Shown: one piece after another, positions 44,835-56,372 of the stretch
Position numbering within the stretch: the first letter of the stretch is position 1
How the letters are laid out: every line of letters starts with the position of its first letter
Assembly: GCA_037954235.1 (NCBI GenBank)
Contig: JBBMOA010000021.1
Location: 6,676,501 to 6,740,500, forward strand
Origin: Aulostomus chinensis
Lineage: Eukaryota; Chordata; Actinopteri; Syngnathiformes; Aulostomidae
DNA: 64,000 bases
Direction: 5' to 3'
The notes under the pieces: generated by a model
Told to the model about the DNA's origin: nothing
What the model saw: only the letters and a program-made list of their open reading frames with translations
Databases searched by the model: none
Program-made: the position numbers and the translations under genes

Positions 44835-46356
44835 GTGAGTTTAGGTGCTGGTTAGACTCATTTAGCAGGTGCTTGTCTTTGTTATGTTCAGACAAAATGA
44901 ATATGACTTAAACTTGGAATGTTGGAAAATCTAGTTGAGTCCTCGGCTCGGGTGAACTCTTAGTTTCTAACCGTTTTCCACAGCACAGATTTTGGAAGAC
45001 GAGCACCACAACAAGACAGAACACATTAATGTCTGGCGCAGATCCGTAGGAAGAAAAAAACTTTGCAGAGGTCTGTTGTAGTGATATCAATGTACAGTAA
45101 ATTGTAATTTAAGTAATTCCCTAAAAATATTCATTACCTCACAAATCAGGGTACTTCATCAGATACTTTTACTACAGCTACATCATGCACAACTTAATAA
45201 CCCAAGCCTTCCACAGGTAACGAAATTGTTCATCTCTAACGTGGGATGTTGTGACTCATATCGCCCACAGCAGCTGTGTAGCGTAACATGCACCTGGAAG
45301 TCTTTGTTCTCAGTGGATGAGGGTTTGCGGTCTGTTTTTTTGTTTTGTTTTCTTTTTTCTGCCTCCTGCTGTTTCAGTGCATCAGGTTTGCTGGTTTAGT
45401 GGCTGCTGGTCTTAAGAGACTGAGAGGTGAAAGTCCATCCCGCTGGTATGAAGCTCTGGTTCGGTTTGAACCGTTAGAACACAGTTATACGTGTGTTAGG
45501 AATATTGATTACAAAGACCTACAGGGACTTAAACCTGATGCATTCATGTGCCCTGTGATCAATTTGGATAACTGACTTCATTTAGGCCCCCAAACAGATT
45601 TAGATTTTCTTTGCGTCACATTAAACTTTCTCAGTTCTAAACAAAGGGAACAACAAACTGAACGTAAGACAAGAATAAACAAATTTCACCTTAAACTCTG
45701 AGATTTGGTCAAGAAAACATTGCTTTCCTCTGATCTTCAAATGTGGCCATTTGCCCGCTCAGCTCTGCTAGCTTAGCTTAGCTGCCTTAGCTCAATCAAA
45801 GTTTTTCCCTTTGATTTGTTTTCATCGTTAGCTGAAGATACGTGTTAAATGGTCTGAACAAGGTTTTCCTCTTTGTTTCTTTGCAACATGAAGTTGTTTC
45901 TCAGCAGCTTCACCCTGTCCTGTTAGACTGAGAGCAGGGGGGTTGCTACGGGAACTCACTCGTTGGTGCTAGCTGGTTAGCATGCTAACCTTAGTTTCTT
46001 TGCAGCACAACACAGTGACGTCTTCGACATGACATCAGAGGTGTTATTTCATCCCATTCTTTTGATAATTTTAATTCTTTTAGGAACATTTTACACTAAA
46101 AATTTCGAAATATAAAGCGCTTTTTGCACTCACAGTTAGCAGTAAAGCGGCCTTTTGGGTTTGTCCCCCGTTGCCACACTTGTAAAACCATTTGAAAGAA
46201 ACAGTTCAGAAAGATTTATCTGCAATGTTAAATGATTTTATCAGTGATCCCTGTTGCATTGCATGTAAATATGTTGTGTACTTTTTACTTTTACGGCTAA
46301 AAAGTTGCACCACAGACATTATTTCCTTGGTTATATTTTACATAAGCATTTAATGA

Positions 46357-46358
<2 letters not shown>

Positions 46359-46391
<33 letters not shown>
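46359..46391. repeat. (GT)n microsatellite
   Basis: About 16 GT units in LPIN2 intron 1. Confidence 0.95.
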
Positions 46392-46392
<1 letters not shown>

Positions 46393-47131
46393 TTTTGGGG
46401 GGCAGCTCATGGTCCTGATTTACATAATACTTGATTCACGTGTTTTCTGACGCTTGACATGTTGACCTGCAATCATTCTAGCCTCATTACGAAGCGCTAA
46501 CAAGTCAGTAACCCGAGGTGCAGCTCAGTTAGTCTGCTTTAATCTTCCTTGCTGTTCAGTACTTTACAGCTTTCTGCTACGCGCTTCTTGCACTCGGTGG
46601 GAGGATGTACTTTAGAAGCATGAATGTGGGTAGCACAAGCGAAAGCTTTGACCTTTGAGACTTGTTTTGGGCATATTTTAAGGTTTGTTCTGTTTCTTTG
46701 TCAGAATTCCTCAAACTTCAGTTTATCTGCCTATGTTTGTCGTGTTTTATCACGGAATAGTCGGTCTGAAAACAACTTGAGCTCCTCTTACGCTCGCACC
46801 TCCTCCTCTTCACTCTGGTTTGCAGCAGCCTTGTTGCTGGAATCGAGGTTGTAATTAAGTTTTGATCAGCTCAGGGTGCTTTTCAGGAAAATGGGACAGC
46901 CGCTGTGTTCAGGAAGCAGCGTGCATTTCCTCCGTAGACTATTCTGAACAACAGGAACGCTTACTGCAAGGACACCGGGCCAGTAAGAGCAAAAGAAAGC
47001 AGGGTGCGCTGGAATCTGCATGTAATCAGGGCAGATTGTTACAGGACGGTAACACATGACTTTTTCAGATGAACATACATGACATGGACTGTTGTTACAT
47101 ACGTGTACATTCTCCTGTTCAGGTGGACACG

Positions 47132-48170
47132 ATGAACTATGTGGGGCAGCTGGCAGGCCAGGTGCTGGTGACTGTGAAGGAGCTGTATAAGGGGATCAAC
47201 CAGGCCACGCTGTCGGGCTGCATCGACGTGATCGTGGTCCGTCAGCCTGATGGGACTTTCCAGTGTTCCCCTTTCCATGTCCGCTTTGGAAAACTGGGAG
47301 TTCTACGCTCCAGGGAGAAAGTGGTTAGTACCTGCACTTTAACTTTAAAATGTATATTTCATTGTGCAACCCAAATCAGTGTAACATTTACTACAGGTTT
47401 CAACTGAAGTCCTTTAACTTTTTTAGAATGGCATCATGTTGTACTTCACCTCTCCTGCAAACAGGAACCTCGATGCTCTCAACATTAATATTTGGATTTG
47501 TAGCAAAGGGACTTGTTACGACCTCGCAGCACGACTGCGTGAACTAGATACTGACCTACAAAGCAGGAAGGAATAGTTATTAAAAGCATTTGTTGCAGTT
47601 TGTTAATCTGAACATTCAGTTTGCCAGTGTTAGATCAAGTGTGCAGACTGATGGGAGTTGTAGTTTAAATTTCCTGATTTGCACTTGTTTCACCTCTGGT
47701 AAAATCACGCCTTTTTACCACTTATCAGAAGACGGAAGGAAACGACTGGTTGGTCAGCTGATGATACAAGCTGAGTTTGATGTTGACCTCGTATCAAATT
47801 AACCTCGCAGGCTCTTTTTTTTTCAATCTGCAATCTGCATTCCTCCATCCAGGGGCAGCCTTGACTAAATCCTATTTCTTTAATTCATGAATAGGCTTGT
47901 ACAGCATGCCTTGCACAAGCAGGTAGATCTGTGACACACTTTCCATCAGGGAGTTTTATTGTCCACTGATGTTGTCGCTGTTGTAAATAAGCCTTATTAA
48001 AGCCTGCTGAGGTCCACCGAGGAGAACGCGGTGACCTGGAACGTGCTAAAGGAGAACGTTGTGTGATTCTGCAGATTGACATAGAAATCAATGGGGAACC
48101 TGTGGAGTTGCACATGAAGCTCGGAGACAATGGAGAGGCGTTTTTTGTCCAGGAGACAGAGCTGAAAAAT
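47132..48170 (+). CDS. lpin2: LPIN2 N-LIP domain exons
   Basis: Exons 47132-47323 and 48075-48170 encode residues 1-96: INQATLSGCIDVIVVRQPDG, CSPFHVRFGKLGVLRS, IDIEINGEPVELHMKLGDNG and EAFF. In lipins the N-LIP segment packs against the C-terminal catalytic part to form the active enzyme. The Gly in the MKLGDNGEAFF stretch corresponds to the conserved glycine (Gly84 in mouse lipin-1) whose mutation inactivates lipin-1. The exon start is set by an acceptor at 47122; the ATG is 9 nt in. Confidence 0.93.
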
Positions 48171-51100
48171 GTAGGTATTGTAGGCAGTGATGGGAAATAA
48201 AAAAGACTTCCAAGTTTTCTCCTCTGAGTAGAACCTCGCATTTCTTCAGCCCTTCTCACTGAGCTTCTTCTGTAAACAGGAGGTCGTCCCAGCCCACCTG
48301 GTGACCTCGCCCATCCCCACAGAAGAAGCTCTCTTCAGGAGTAGAGAGCCCAGAAGTGGAGGGTCAGCAGGAGAGATCAGCCAGGCAGTAAATCCAGAAG
48401 ACCTGCCCTCTTCCAACCTCCAAACAACCGGCAAGAAGAAGAAGAGACGTAGGAGGAAGCACAAGGGCGAACATCGCAAAGAGGAGCAAACCACTCCAGT
48501 TGGGGGGGAGCTGGAGATCTGTGAGCTCAGTTCAGATGAGGAGCAAAACGCTCACAATGGTTGGTAAGTGGATCCGATATATTTGAACATTTTCGCTGAA
48601 AGCATTTAGTTAATTGAATGTTCCGTGTCTTCAGGGCATCTTCAGTCTCAGCGATGAAGGACAATAGAGAGCAGAAGCAACATTCCCCCCTCGCCGCCCT
48701 GGAGTGGGACAGCTACCCGTTCTCTGATGGGGACTGGTCTCCTTGCACAGAGTACAGCTCTATCCCAGTATTTACATTGTTCGTCCAAGCAGACAGAAGC
48801 TTAAGTTGCAGTCGAGTTAAACAAAACATGAGTGTTGTGAAACAAAGCACACGACAGCTGAGTCAACGGAAATGTGCTTCTTTGCTTACAGCAGGGAGAC
48901 ATCCGAGCCCACGTCTCCCAAGAGTGACTCGGAACTGATGGTGAAACCCTCAGAGAGTCTGCTCAGAGCCGAGTCCCACATGCAGTGGACCTGGGGAGAG
49001 TTTCCCGAATCCACCAGGGTAGGGGATCATGGGCTAGCGCTGCAGGATCCATCTCCCAAGCTAGACATGATATTGAGGGCCCTGTTTTTGGTTCCAGGTC
49101 ATGAAAAAATCAGACCCCAAGACGTTGACCATCACACCCTCTGAGAACACACATTTCCGGGTCATCTTGAGCTCAGAGGCCATAGAGGAGGAGACAAGAG
49201 AAGGGGGACACACAGATCCAGTCTGCAGTATTGTTAAACCAGAGCCTCGGACAGTCAAACCACCGCCCCCTGAAGCTTCAGCACAGACTGGTTGTTCCGT
49301 CTCTGACACAAGCAGCGCCCAGCACCAGCCGGGCATTTCAGACGTCAGCTTTTCATCCGCTGCATGTCGGAGTGGCTCGGAATCTGTCCGCAAGGCCAGG
49401 TGGACATCTTCACCGCCCAGCCACAGAGACAGCGGCAGCAGGAACTCAGACTCAGCAGCTGTGTGTCCTGATTTAAGAGCTTTCTCCAAACCCACCGACT
49501 CGCCCAACAACAGGAGAGGTACCAAAAGTTCCCTCACACTTCGACATCGTGTTCTTTAACGTATGAATGATGTTCTAGATATTTATAGAAGGTTCTGTTT
49601 GACATTTTGAATCCTTAATGACATGAGAAGGTTCCTAAAACTACGGATTACAGTATGTGATAATCTACTGAGTTAAACAGGAAGGATGTGGTTTCTGTTT
49701 GGGCTTTGACTTCATGTTCCGCGTCTGAGAATGTTCTGCATCCTCACACGCCTGTTAAAAAAACAGGAAGTGAAAAAAAAAACTGAAGTCAGCTTTTTCT
49801 CAATAGACTTGTCTTGTTTGTTATAAAAGGTGTGAGGAAGAGGAGCCAACATCAGGGACCTGAAGATATTTACCTGGACGATCTGAACGCGCTCGAGCCT
49901 CACGTTGTTGCTCGGTATTTCCCGAAAAGGTACAAACCCGTCACGGCCCATGAGATAAATGCTTCCTGCCTCCTTAAACCATCAAACTGTAGTTACTGCA
50001 TGCAGGTTTAACTTGTGAAGTTACAAGGGGTGTGTATTACAGTAGTTCTGACAAGTATCCATGTTTGCTTTGTGTGTATTTTGAATAATTAAAAGCAACA
50101 AATTATTTATTTTGCTGGATTTTTCTGGTGTGTAACGCGACCATCTTCCCGGTTATGTTGCAGTGAGTCTGAGACGGTTCCGAAGCACTGGGTTGAGATG
50201 GGGCAGCACTCTGGTTCCCAGTCACCTCAGTCGGTGGGGAGCGCCGCCGCCGACAGCGGCACAGAGTGTCTGTCGGACTCAGCTGGCGACCTGCCTGATG
50301 TCACCCTGTCGCTCTGTGGTGGAGTCGGCGAGAACTCAGAGATATGTAAAGGTAAATGTTGGTCAGCTGCGGCCGCTGGTCGGAGGTGTCCTCAGGTTCG
50401 TCTGTCCTTTTGTAAAAGACTCCATTTGGCCCAAATGTCCACTGGGACCGGTGGATGAATCAGATCAATTTTGTGGGTCAAAGGTCAAGCTCACTGTCAC
50501 CTCACATGAATTTGACACTTCAAGAACGCCTTTTGGGGAATTTCTCTCAAATTTGGCACAAATGTCCACTGGGACTCGTGGATAAATAAACATGATTTTG
50601 GCAGGTCAAAGGTCATGGTCACTTCACGCCTCAGAGGAATGTCTTTACATTTGGCACAAACATACAAACAGCCACTGGAACTTGAGGATGAACTGGGGAA
50701 AAAAAAACAGGGTCAAGGTCACTGTCACCTTATATCATGTGGATGATGATGAATGTTTTTGTGTTCCAGAAAAATTCATGGAGCACATCATCAACTACAA
50801 TGAATTTGCAGAGAATCCGGCGATGATCGACAATCCCAACCTGGTGGTTAGAATTGCAAACAGGTGAGCTCTCGCAAGTACTGAAGTACGAGTACTGAAG
50901 TACGAGTACTGAGTAGGATTTGCATCGAAGTTTTGCAGTTGATTTACTAATTTGAACATTATCGCAAGTTCCTTTATTTAAAAATAACTATTTGATAGAT
51001 ATTACAACTGGACGCTGGCGGCGCCATTGATCCTCAGTATGCAGGCTTTTCAGAAGAACCTGCCAAAGGTATGCAGTGTTCTAGTGTGATTAAAAGACGC

Positions 51101-54100
51101 AGAATAATCCTAATCTGACTCAATTCATGGAGACGTGGGTTATTTGTGTGAACCACAGGCTACAGAAGAAGCCTGGGTGAAGGACAGAATGCCAAAGAAG
51201 TCCGGACGCTGGTGGTTCTGGAGGAAGAGCAGTGTGAAGCAGGTAATGAATCATCTGTGTGACCCGGTTTGCGTCTGATTCTGTGAGTCACGCTTTGGTT
51301 TGTGTTTGCAGTAAATGCCGTTTCAGCAACTTTGTACTTACTTTGCCTACAAGTGAGGACTTTTTTTTTGTTATGAGAGAGCCTTTACATCACAGCTCTA
51401 ATGGTTTTTACGTTCCTCTTCTCCTCAGTCATCAACAGAAACCAAGTTGGAGAGACAGGAGTCCCTGACCAGCGACAGCCCGTCCCTCCACCAGGCCCCC
51501 GAATCACTGTGAGTCAGCAACAAAGCTCTGGCTTCCTCACAGTACCTACCAGTCACGCTCCAACACAAGCTGAACATGTTCCTGGGGCCGCTGAGCAGTT
51601 TCATGCCTCAGGACTTGAATTATTGCTTGAAGCAGCTCTGGAGATCCTAGATTAAACTGTCAGTTTTAGCCTGAAATAAAACACAAAGCACATTTAACTG
51701 CTGAATCATGCCATCTTGTGGCCGTAATCGATCCTGCAGGCTGGTGCTGTGGATTATATCCATGTAGCAGTGCGTCCTGTGTTTCCTCCTGCAGACAGAA
51801 AACATCTGAGTGGTCCAGCGACGACGAGACTAAAGAGCTGAGCGCTGCAGCGTCTACTCTGGCCCTTACTGAGCGTGTGCAGACCGAAGGCCCCACACCT
51901 GCACCCTCCTACAAGAAGTCCCTCCGGCTGTCGTCTGACCAGATAGTAAGACCACTCAGATTAGATGTGTGACTAAAATTAACCAGGCAGAAAGCTCCTC
52001 AACTCATTAAACCGGTTATATAACGTAACACTGAAGCTGACCGGAAAGACTTGTTAACAGGGAGAAACGGAGAAAACGGCTCAGACTGAGAGGAACAAGC
52101 AGGTTGATTTTAATGTTTACAATTTATAATCTATCTAATATCGCTTAAATATCATGGAACTACAAATTTCCAAGTTTGTCCTAAACTTTTTGCCGTATCT
52201 ATTCTCCTCATCCAGCTGTGAGTTCAGAGTGGAGAGGGTCCACAGGGAGGAAGCTACAAACTAAAATTCTAATGTTTGTTCCAATTGTGTCCAGGCTAGC
52301 CTAAAGCTGAGGGAGGGGCCTAATGATGTCACCTTCAGCATCACCACTCAGTACCAGGGAACATGTCGGTGTGAAGCCACCATCTACCTTTGGAACTGGG
52401 ACGACAAGGTCATAATCTCAGATATCGACGGGACAATCACCAAGTATGGAAAATGGTTCCTCTTCCTTCTCGTCCTGCCGATTGTCTGAGTGAGTTCTGG
52501 TGAAACGTGTATGATTATTTTCTCCGTGTAGGTCAGACGTGTTCGGTCAGATTCTGCCTCAGCTGGGGAAAGACTGGACTCATCGAGGGATTGCAAAGCT
52601 CTACCACTCAGTTCACGAGTAAGACTCAACTCTGTCAGCAGAGAACACCAAGGATTTAACCCATCACTGATCATGTGACTATCGTAGGAATGGATACAAG
52701 TTCCTGTACTGTTCGGCTCGAGCTATCGGCATGGCTGACATGACCCGAGGATATTTGCACTGGGTGAACGACCGGGGGACCCTGCTGCCTCAGGGACCCC
52801 TCATGCTCTCTCCCAGTAGCCTCTTTTCTGCCTTCCACAGGTAGGAAACCTGTCATACACCCGTTGATTCGCTGCTTGTGACTTTAAATATTAGATGTTT
52901 AGTGACGAGCTGCTGAATCAGCGTTTCCGCAGCAGAATATGGAGTCACCAGTCTGACACCTGAAGGTCACCCACAGCTGCTGAACAGAGTTGTTTTTGAT
53001 GAAGTAAGCAACTCCGGGGCCAGCAGAAGGTCGGAGGCTAAGTCTGTAAACGTTTTTTTTTTGTTTTTGTTTTTTGTAATTCTCTTGTCAGAGAGATCAT
53101 TGAAAAAAAGCCTGAGAAGTTCAAGATCGAATGCCTGACGGACATCAAGAACCTGTTCCACCAGAACCCGCATCCCTTCTACGCTGCCTTTGGAAACAGG
53201 GAGAGTGTGAGTGGAGCCAGTTTTCTTATTTGCTGCTTTTCTTTTTGTGTATTTTCTGTGTCGTGTTTTGATAAAGGAGGGTTCTGCATGTGTGTGTGTA
53301 CGTTCCTCAATCAATGAAAAGAGCCAGAGATCTTTGGCTGGGGTGAGACTTCCTCTTCTAACGTGGCCACGTCGACCTCACAGGCCACACAGTTTTTGAT
53401 GACATGAGCTCTGTCACGAGAGGAGTGTTTCACAACTTTAAAGGGAAATTCAGGTATTTTTTCAAACTCGGCCCCTTGTTTCCCGTGTGCTGATGATTGG
53501 TTGTTGTTGCAATGTTGATCCGCTGATTCATAAATGAATATTTCACTGATTTAAAATGTGACAGCCGACCGGCTGCGTCACAGTGTTCTCGATAAACACC
53601 GGAACGACTAACAGTCATTTTGACACTAAGGAAAAAAAGGGCCCACGTTAAAAAAATACCTGAATTCTTCAAATTAAACCAAACTAGGGTGCATACACGT
53701 CTGCCATTTAACACTGCCGCCATTTACAGCAGCAGCCGCACTTTTTTGCTGCATAAGATCTTCTACTTCTGCTTCTGTTATTATGTCATAATGGGAATAA
53801 ATGGTAATTAAAATGTAATTAAAAGGTGCAAAAGAAGGCATCTCATTAGCTGTTAATCCCATTCATGCGGGGTAACACCAGGCGTCCTTGCTCGTGATAT
53901 TTATCAATATGATTCCTTCCCTGTAGTGAGCCTGATATTGTTTCTTTTCCTGCATTCAAGGATGTTTTCGCCTACAAGCAAGTGGGAGTTCCCGTGTGTC
54001 GGATATTCACAGTGAACCCAAAGGGGGAACTGATCCTGGAGCAAGCCAAAGGCAATAAAACCTCGTAAGTGATGAACTGAGTCATTGTCTTTGTCAATCA

Positions 54101-54311
54101 GCTGTTCTTGTTCCTCTCCCAGACCAAACCAAAATTCCCCATGGGTGGCGTGGCTTGCTTCCACAGATACGGCCGGCTGAGCGAGCTAGTGGAGCATGTT
54201 TTCCCTTTACGGAGCACACAACACAGCGCCGCCTTCAGCTGCCCAGAGTTCAGCTCCTTCTGCTACTGGAGGCAACCGGTGGCTGAGGCGTGTTTCGAGG
54301 AGCTGCTCTGA
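47132..54311 (+). CDS. lpin2: Lipin-2, Mg-dependent phosphatidate phosphatase, 19 coding exons
   Basis: Converts phosphatidate to diacylglycerol at the ER in glycerolipid synthesis, and acts as a nuclear transcriptional coregulator. Exons: 47132-47323, 48075-48170, 48280-48563, 48635-48751, 48892-49018, 49098-49518, 49830-49929, 50164-50351, 50770-50863, 50999-51068, 51159-51242, 51429-51508, 51795-51945, 52295-52443, 52532-52618, 52688-52840, 53092-53206, 53961-54064, 54167-54311. All phases close: 2757 nt, 918 residues (human 896). N-LIP begins MNYVGQLAGQVLVTVKELY. The polybasic NLS and membrane-binding tract KKKKRRRRKHK is at 148-158. The M-Lip tryptophans GRWWFWRK are near 581-584. Catalytic DIDGT is at 711-715. 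LPIN1 and LPIN3 are less likely: the central motifs (SGSQSPQSVGSAAADSG, SDSAGDLPDVTLSLCGG) match LPIN2, and the linkage agrees. Confidence 0.96.
50430..50740. repeat. Tandem repeat with two DR1 motifs, LPIN2 intron
   Basis: Three diverged units of about 100 bp share TTTGGCCCAAATGTCCACTG or a relative, then GGTCAAAGGTCA and GTCACTTCAC or similar. GGGTCAAAGGTCA (50475-50487) and AGGTCAAAGGTCA (50603-50615) are DR1 elements, the second a perfect consensus for PPAR/RXR or HNF4. A third copy (50711-50722) has lost the spacer base. It is the same family as 21975-22330. Confidence 0.75.
52295..54311 (+). CDS. lpin2: LPIN2 C-LIP catalytic domain exons
   Basis: Haloacid-dehalogenase-type phosphatase domain, residues about 669-918. 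The nucleophile loop is ISDIDGTITK (Asp711 and Asp713). The downstream LXXIL coactivator-binding motif reads FGQIL (722-726) instead of LGQIL. YCSARAIGMADMTRGYLHW is fully conserved; its Ser (residue 756 here) corresponds to the human Ser734 position affected in Majeed syndrome. The ending SELVEHVFP, FSSFCYWRQP is typical. The exon at 53961 uses an AAG acceptor. Confidence 0.94.
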
Positions 54312-54837
54312 ATCCCTCTGAAGAATCCAGAGCCACAGACCCTTTGCACTGGCGTCATTCTACTGATGATTCCTCCATTGGAAAGCTGCTGAAGTCGTTT
54401 TTAGACGCTGCTGAGAAAATGACTGGGGAGTGTTCACGTGTTTTCCTCCTGTATTGATGGACATTTTGGATTGATTCCATTTATGCACTTTGGAGTGTCC
54501 TTGTTGCTTGAGCTGCAGATGCAGTACGAGGTGAACTTGAAGTATTTGTCTAACACATTAGAGCTGTTTATACAGACACACACATGTTCAGGCAGCAACT
54601 GACCGCCGTGTTGTATGAAACACAACTGGGTTTGATTTTGTTTGACTCATAACAAAACAATACAAAGTAACAACGCCGCTCATGTCTTTAAAGGAACGAT
54701 GCAATTTTTTGGGGGGGGAAATACGTGAAATAGCCGTCCTCCCCGGAGCCAGACAAGAAGATAGATGCCCTTCATTCTTTGTTGTGTGCACAGAACCCCA
54801 GAGATCCTCTGACTGCAAGTTAGCTTAGCACAATGAA

Positions 54838-55175
54838 TGGTAGTAGATGGAAAGTGTTAGCATACCTCTTTCAAAAGTCATCAAATTAAAAAGGTTCAGG
54901 ATCCTAGTCCTCTTTTACAGTCGGCCATGATGAGTTACAGCAGTTGCTCTGCTTGTTTTTTTTTGGCTTGAAGGTTTGAAGTGCTGCTTCGTATCACTGC
55001 GCCCAGACATAAAAGTAGTTCCGACTATGTGTCTGATTGTAATATTCCATCCATCTCGGGATATTTCTTTTCATAGTAAATGTCAGGTACAACTCCAGTT
55101 CTAAGGACTGTTAAGGAGGAAATTGTATTTGGTTATTTTCGACTGAGGTATGCTAACTCTTCCCATCCACTACCA
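54838..55175. repeat. Foldback-type repeat, copy 2, within LPIN2 3' UTR
   Basis: Arms 54838-54868 and 55145-55175 are reverse complements at 28 of 31 positions (GAGGTATGCTAAC core). The interior (54981-55043) is related to the copy at 43646-43710. It looks like a non-autonomous element inserted in the last exon. Confidence 0.65.
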
Positions 55176-55888
55176 TAGAGGATGGTAAATAAGTGTTTTT
55201 CTAAAAGCTGCCGGGTCTCTTTAAGGCATTAATCACTGCACCGTCTTATTTTTCTTTGTCTCTATGCTCCAGAGTTTAGAAATTTTGAAAAATAAATTAA
55301 AAAACATAATAGGGTCTTCGCCTGAAGTACCTTCAGGCTCAGGCCCTAATTATTTGGTGTCAAGTTGATAAAGTAATTTTCACAACTTGGGAGCTGCATC
55401 ACACCTTAAGTATTTGCATCAAGTTAAGATTTAGTTAGACTATACTTGACAAACTGTGCAAACTACAGACATCAACCCTTTTTTTTTGCCTGGTCTTGCT
55501 TTCATTCTTCTCAAAATCAGTTACAGCTGATTGGCAATGTAATTCATTCTTTCTATGAAAGTGACATACTTTGCGTGAAAAGGTCGCACTTCCGAACCCA
55601 GTATTTTGCAGTATTTTCCTTGTTTTTACAAAGTTTGATTCTATTTGAAAAAAGAACCCGCTGCTGATTGACTGGTTTGATTGTTGCTCCAGTTTAATGA
55701 AGACAATGAGACCAAAAGAATGTTTCAGATGAGTTAAGAAAAAAAAAAAGACTTTCTACAACGGCGTATTTAATGTCACATGATGGCATTTCAAAATTCT
55801 ACTTGAATGATCTCTATGTATTCATTAGAGTATATTTACCATAGGCATTTAACTGTCTAATGTGTTTTGTTGAACGATGCTTTAAAGT

Positions 55889-55906
55889 AATAAAACAAAC
55901 TTTATT
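55889..55906. terminator. Back-to-back poly(A) signals of LPIN2 (+) and EMILIN2 (-)
   Basis: AATAAA on the plus strand at 55889-55894 and AATAAA on the minus strand (TTTATT, 55901-55906) are separated by 6 bp. LPIN2 would be cut near 55910 and EMILIN2 near 55880, so the two mRNAs would overlap tail to tail by a few tens of bases. A T-rich stretch after 55920 suits the LPIN2 cleavage side; the EMILIN2 side has a weaker downstream element. Confidence 0.6.
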
Positions 55907-56372
55907 TATCATCTCAAATATTTTCCGTCGTTCTTTTCCACAAAGATGGATGAGTTTGTATCCGGGTCTACAAGAGTCCCGATCAGCTGATTATCAGAAT
56001 AACGCTGAAGTAAGAAGATAAATACAAAGTGCAGGATGTTATGAATTAATTCTAAGAAACCAAATAAAACTGCACCAGTGATTTCAAAAGTGGGACACCA
56101 ATGGCGATCGACCAGAATTAAAAGTTTAGGGTTGGAACTTTGTTGGAGGACATTCCGATTATTTATGAAGAAGCATTTACTGTGACGTCAGAGTTCAAGC
56201 CAAACACGTTTTAAGGTCTTATTCATGAAGAAAAATTCACAATGATAAACACAATAACTGCAGTGTATATGCATTAAATATTAGTTATGTTTGGAGTTTC
56301 TTCTGGTAAACTGATGCACCAAACTGATGGCTTTATATTAGATGTGTTCGGGTGTCTCTGGGAGAGGCTGCG

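Larger units (their letters stand above)
41674..47122. other. LPIN2 intron 1
   Basis: Long first intron holding the candidate start exon (44763), repeat copy 43646-43885, a LINE tail (42491), a (GAT)n tract (42740-42767), a GCC/GCA-rich island at 44156-44190 and a (GT)n tract at 46359-46391. No other coding exon is supported. Confidence 0.6.
54312..55910 (+). other. LPIN2 3' UTR
   Basis: About 1.6 kb after the TGA at 54309-54311, ending near the AATAAA at 55889. It contains another AATAAA near 55290 (alternative end possible) and an embedded repeat with inverted ends (54838-55175). Confidence 0.65.

Noticed and set aside
47885..49537. Minus-strand open frames across LPIN2 exons
   Set aside because: Shadows of the plus-strand lipin coding exons.
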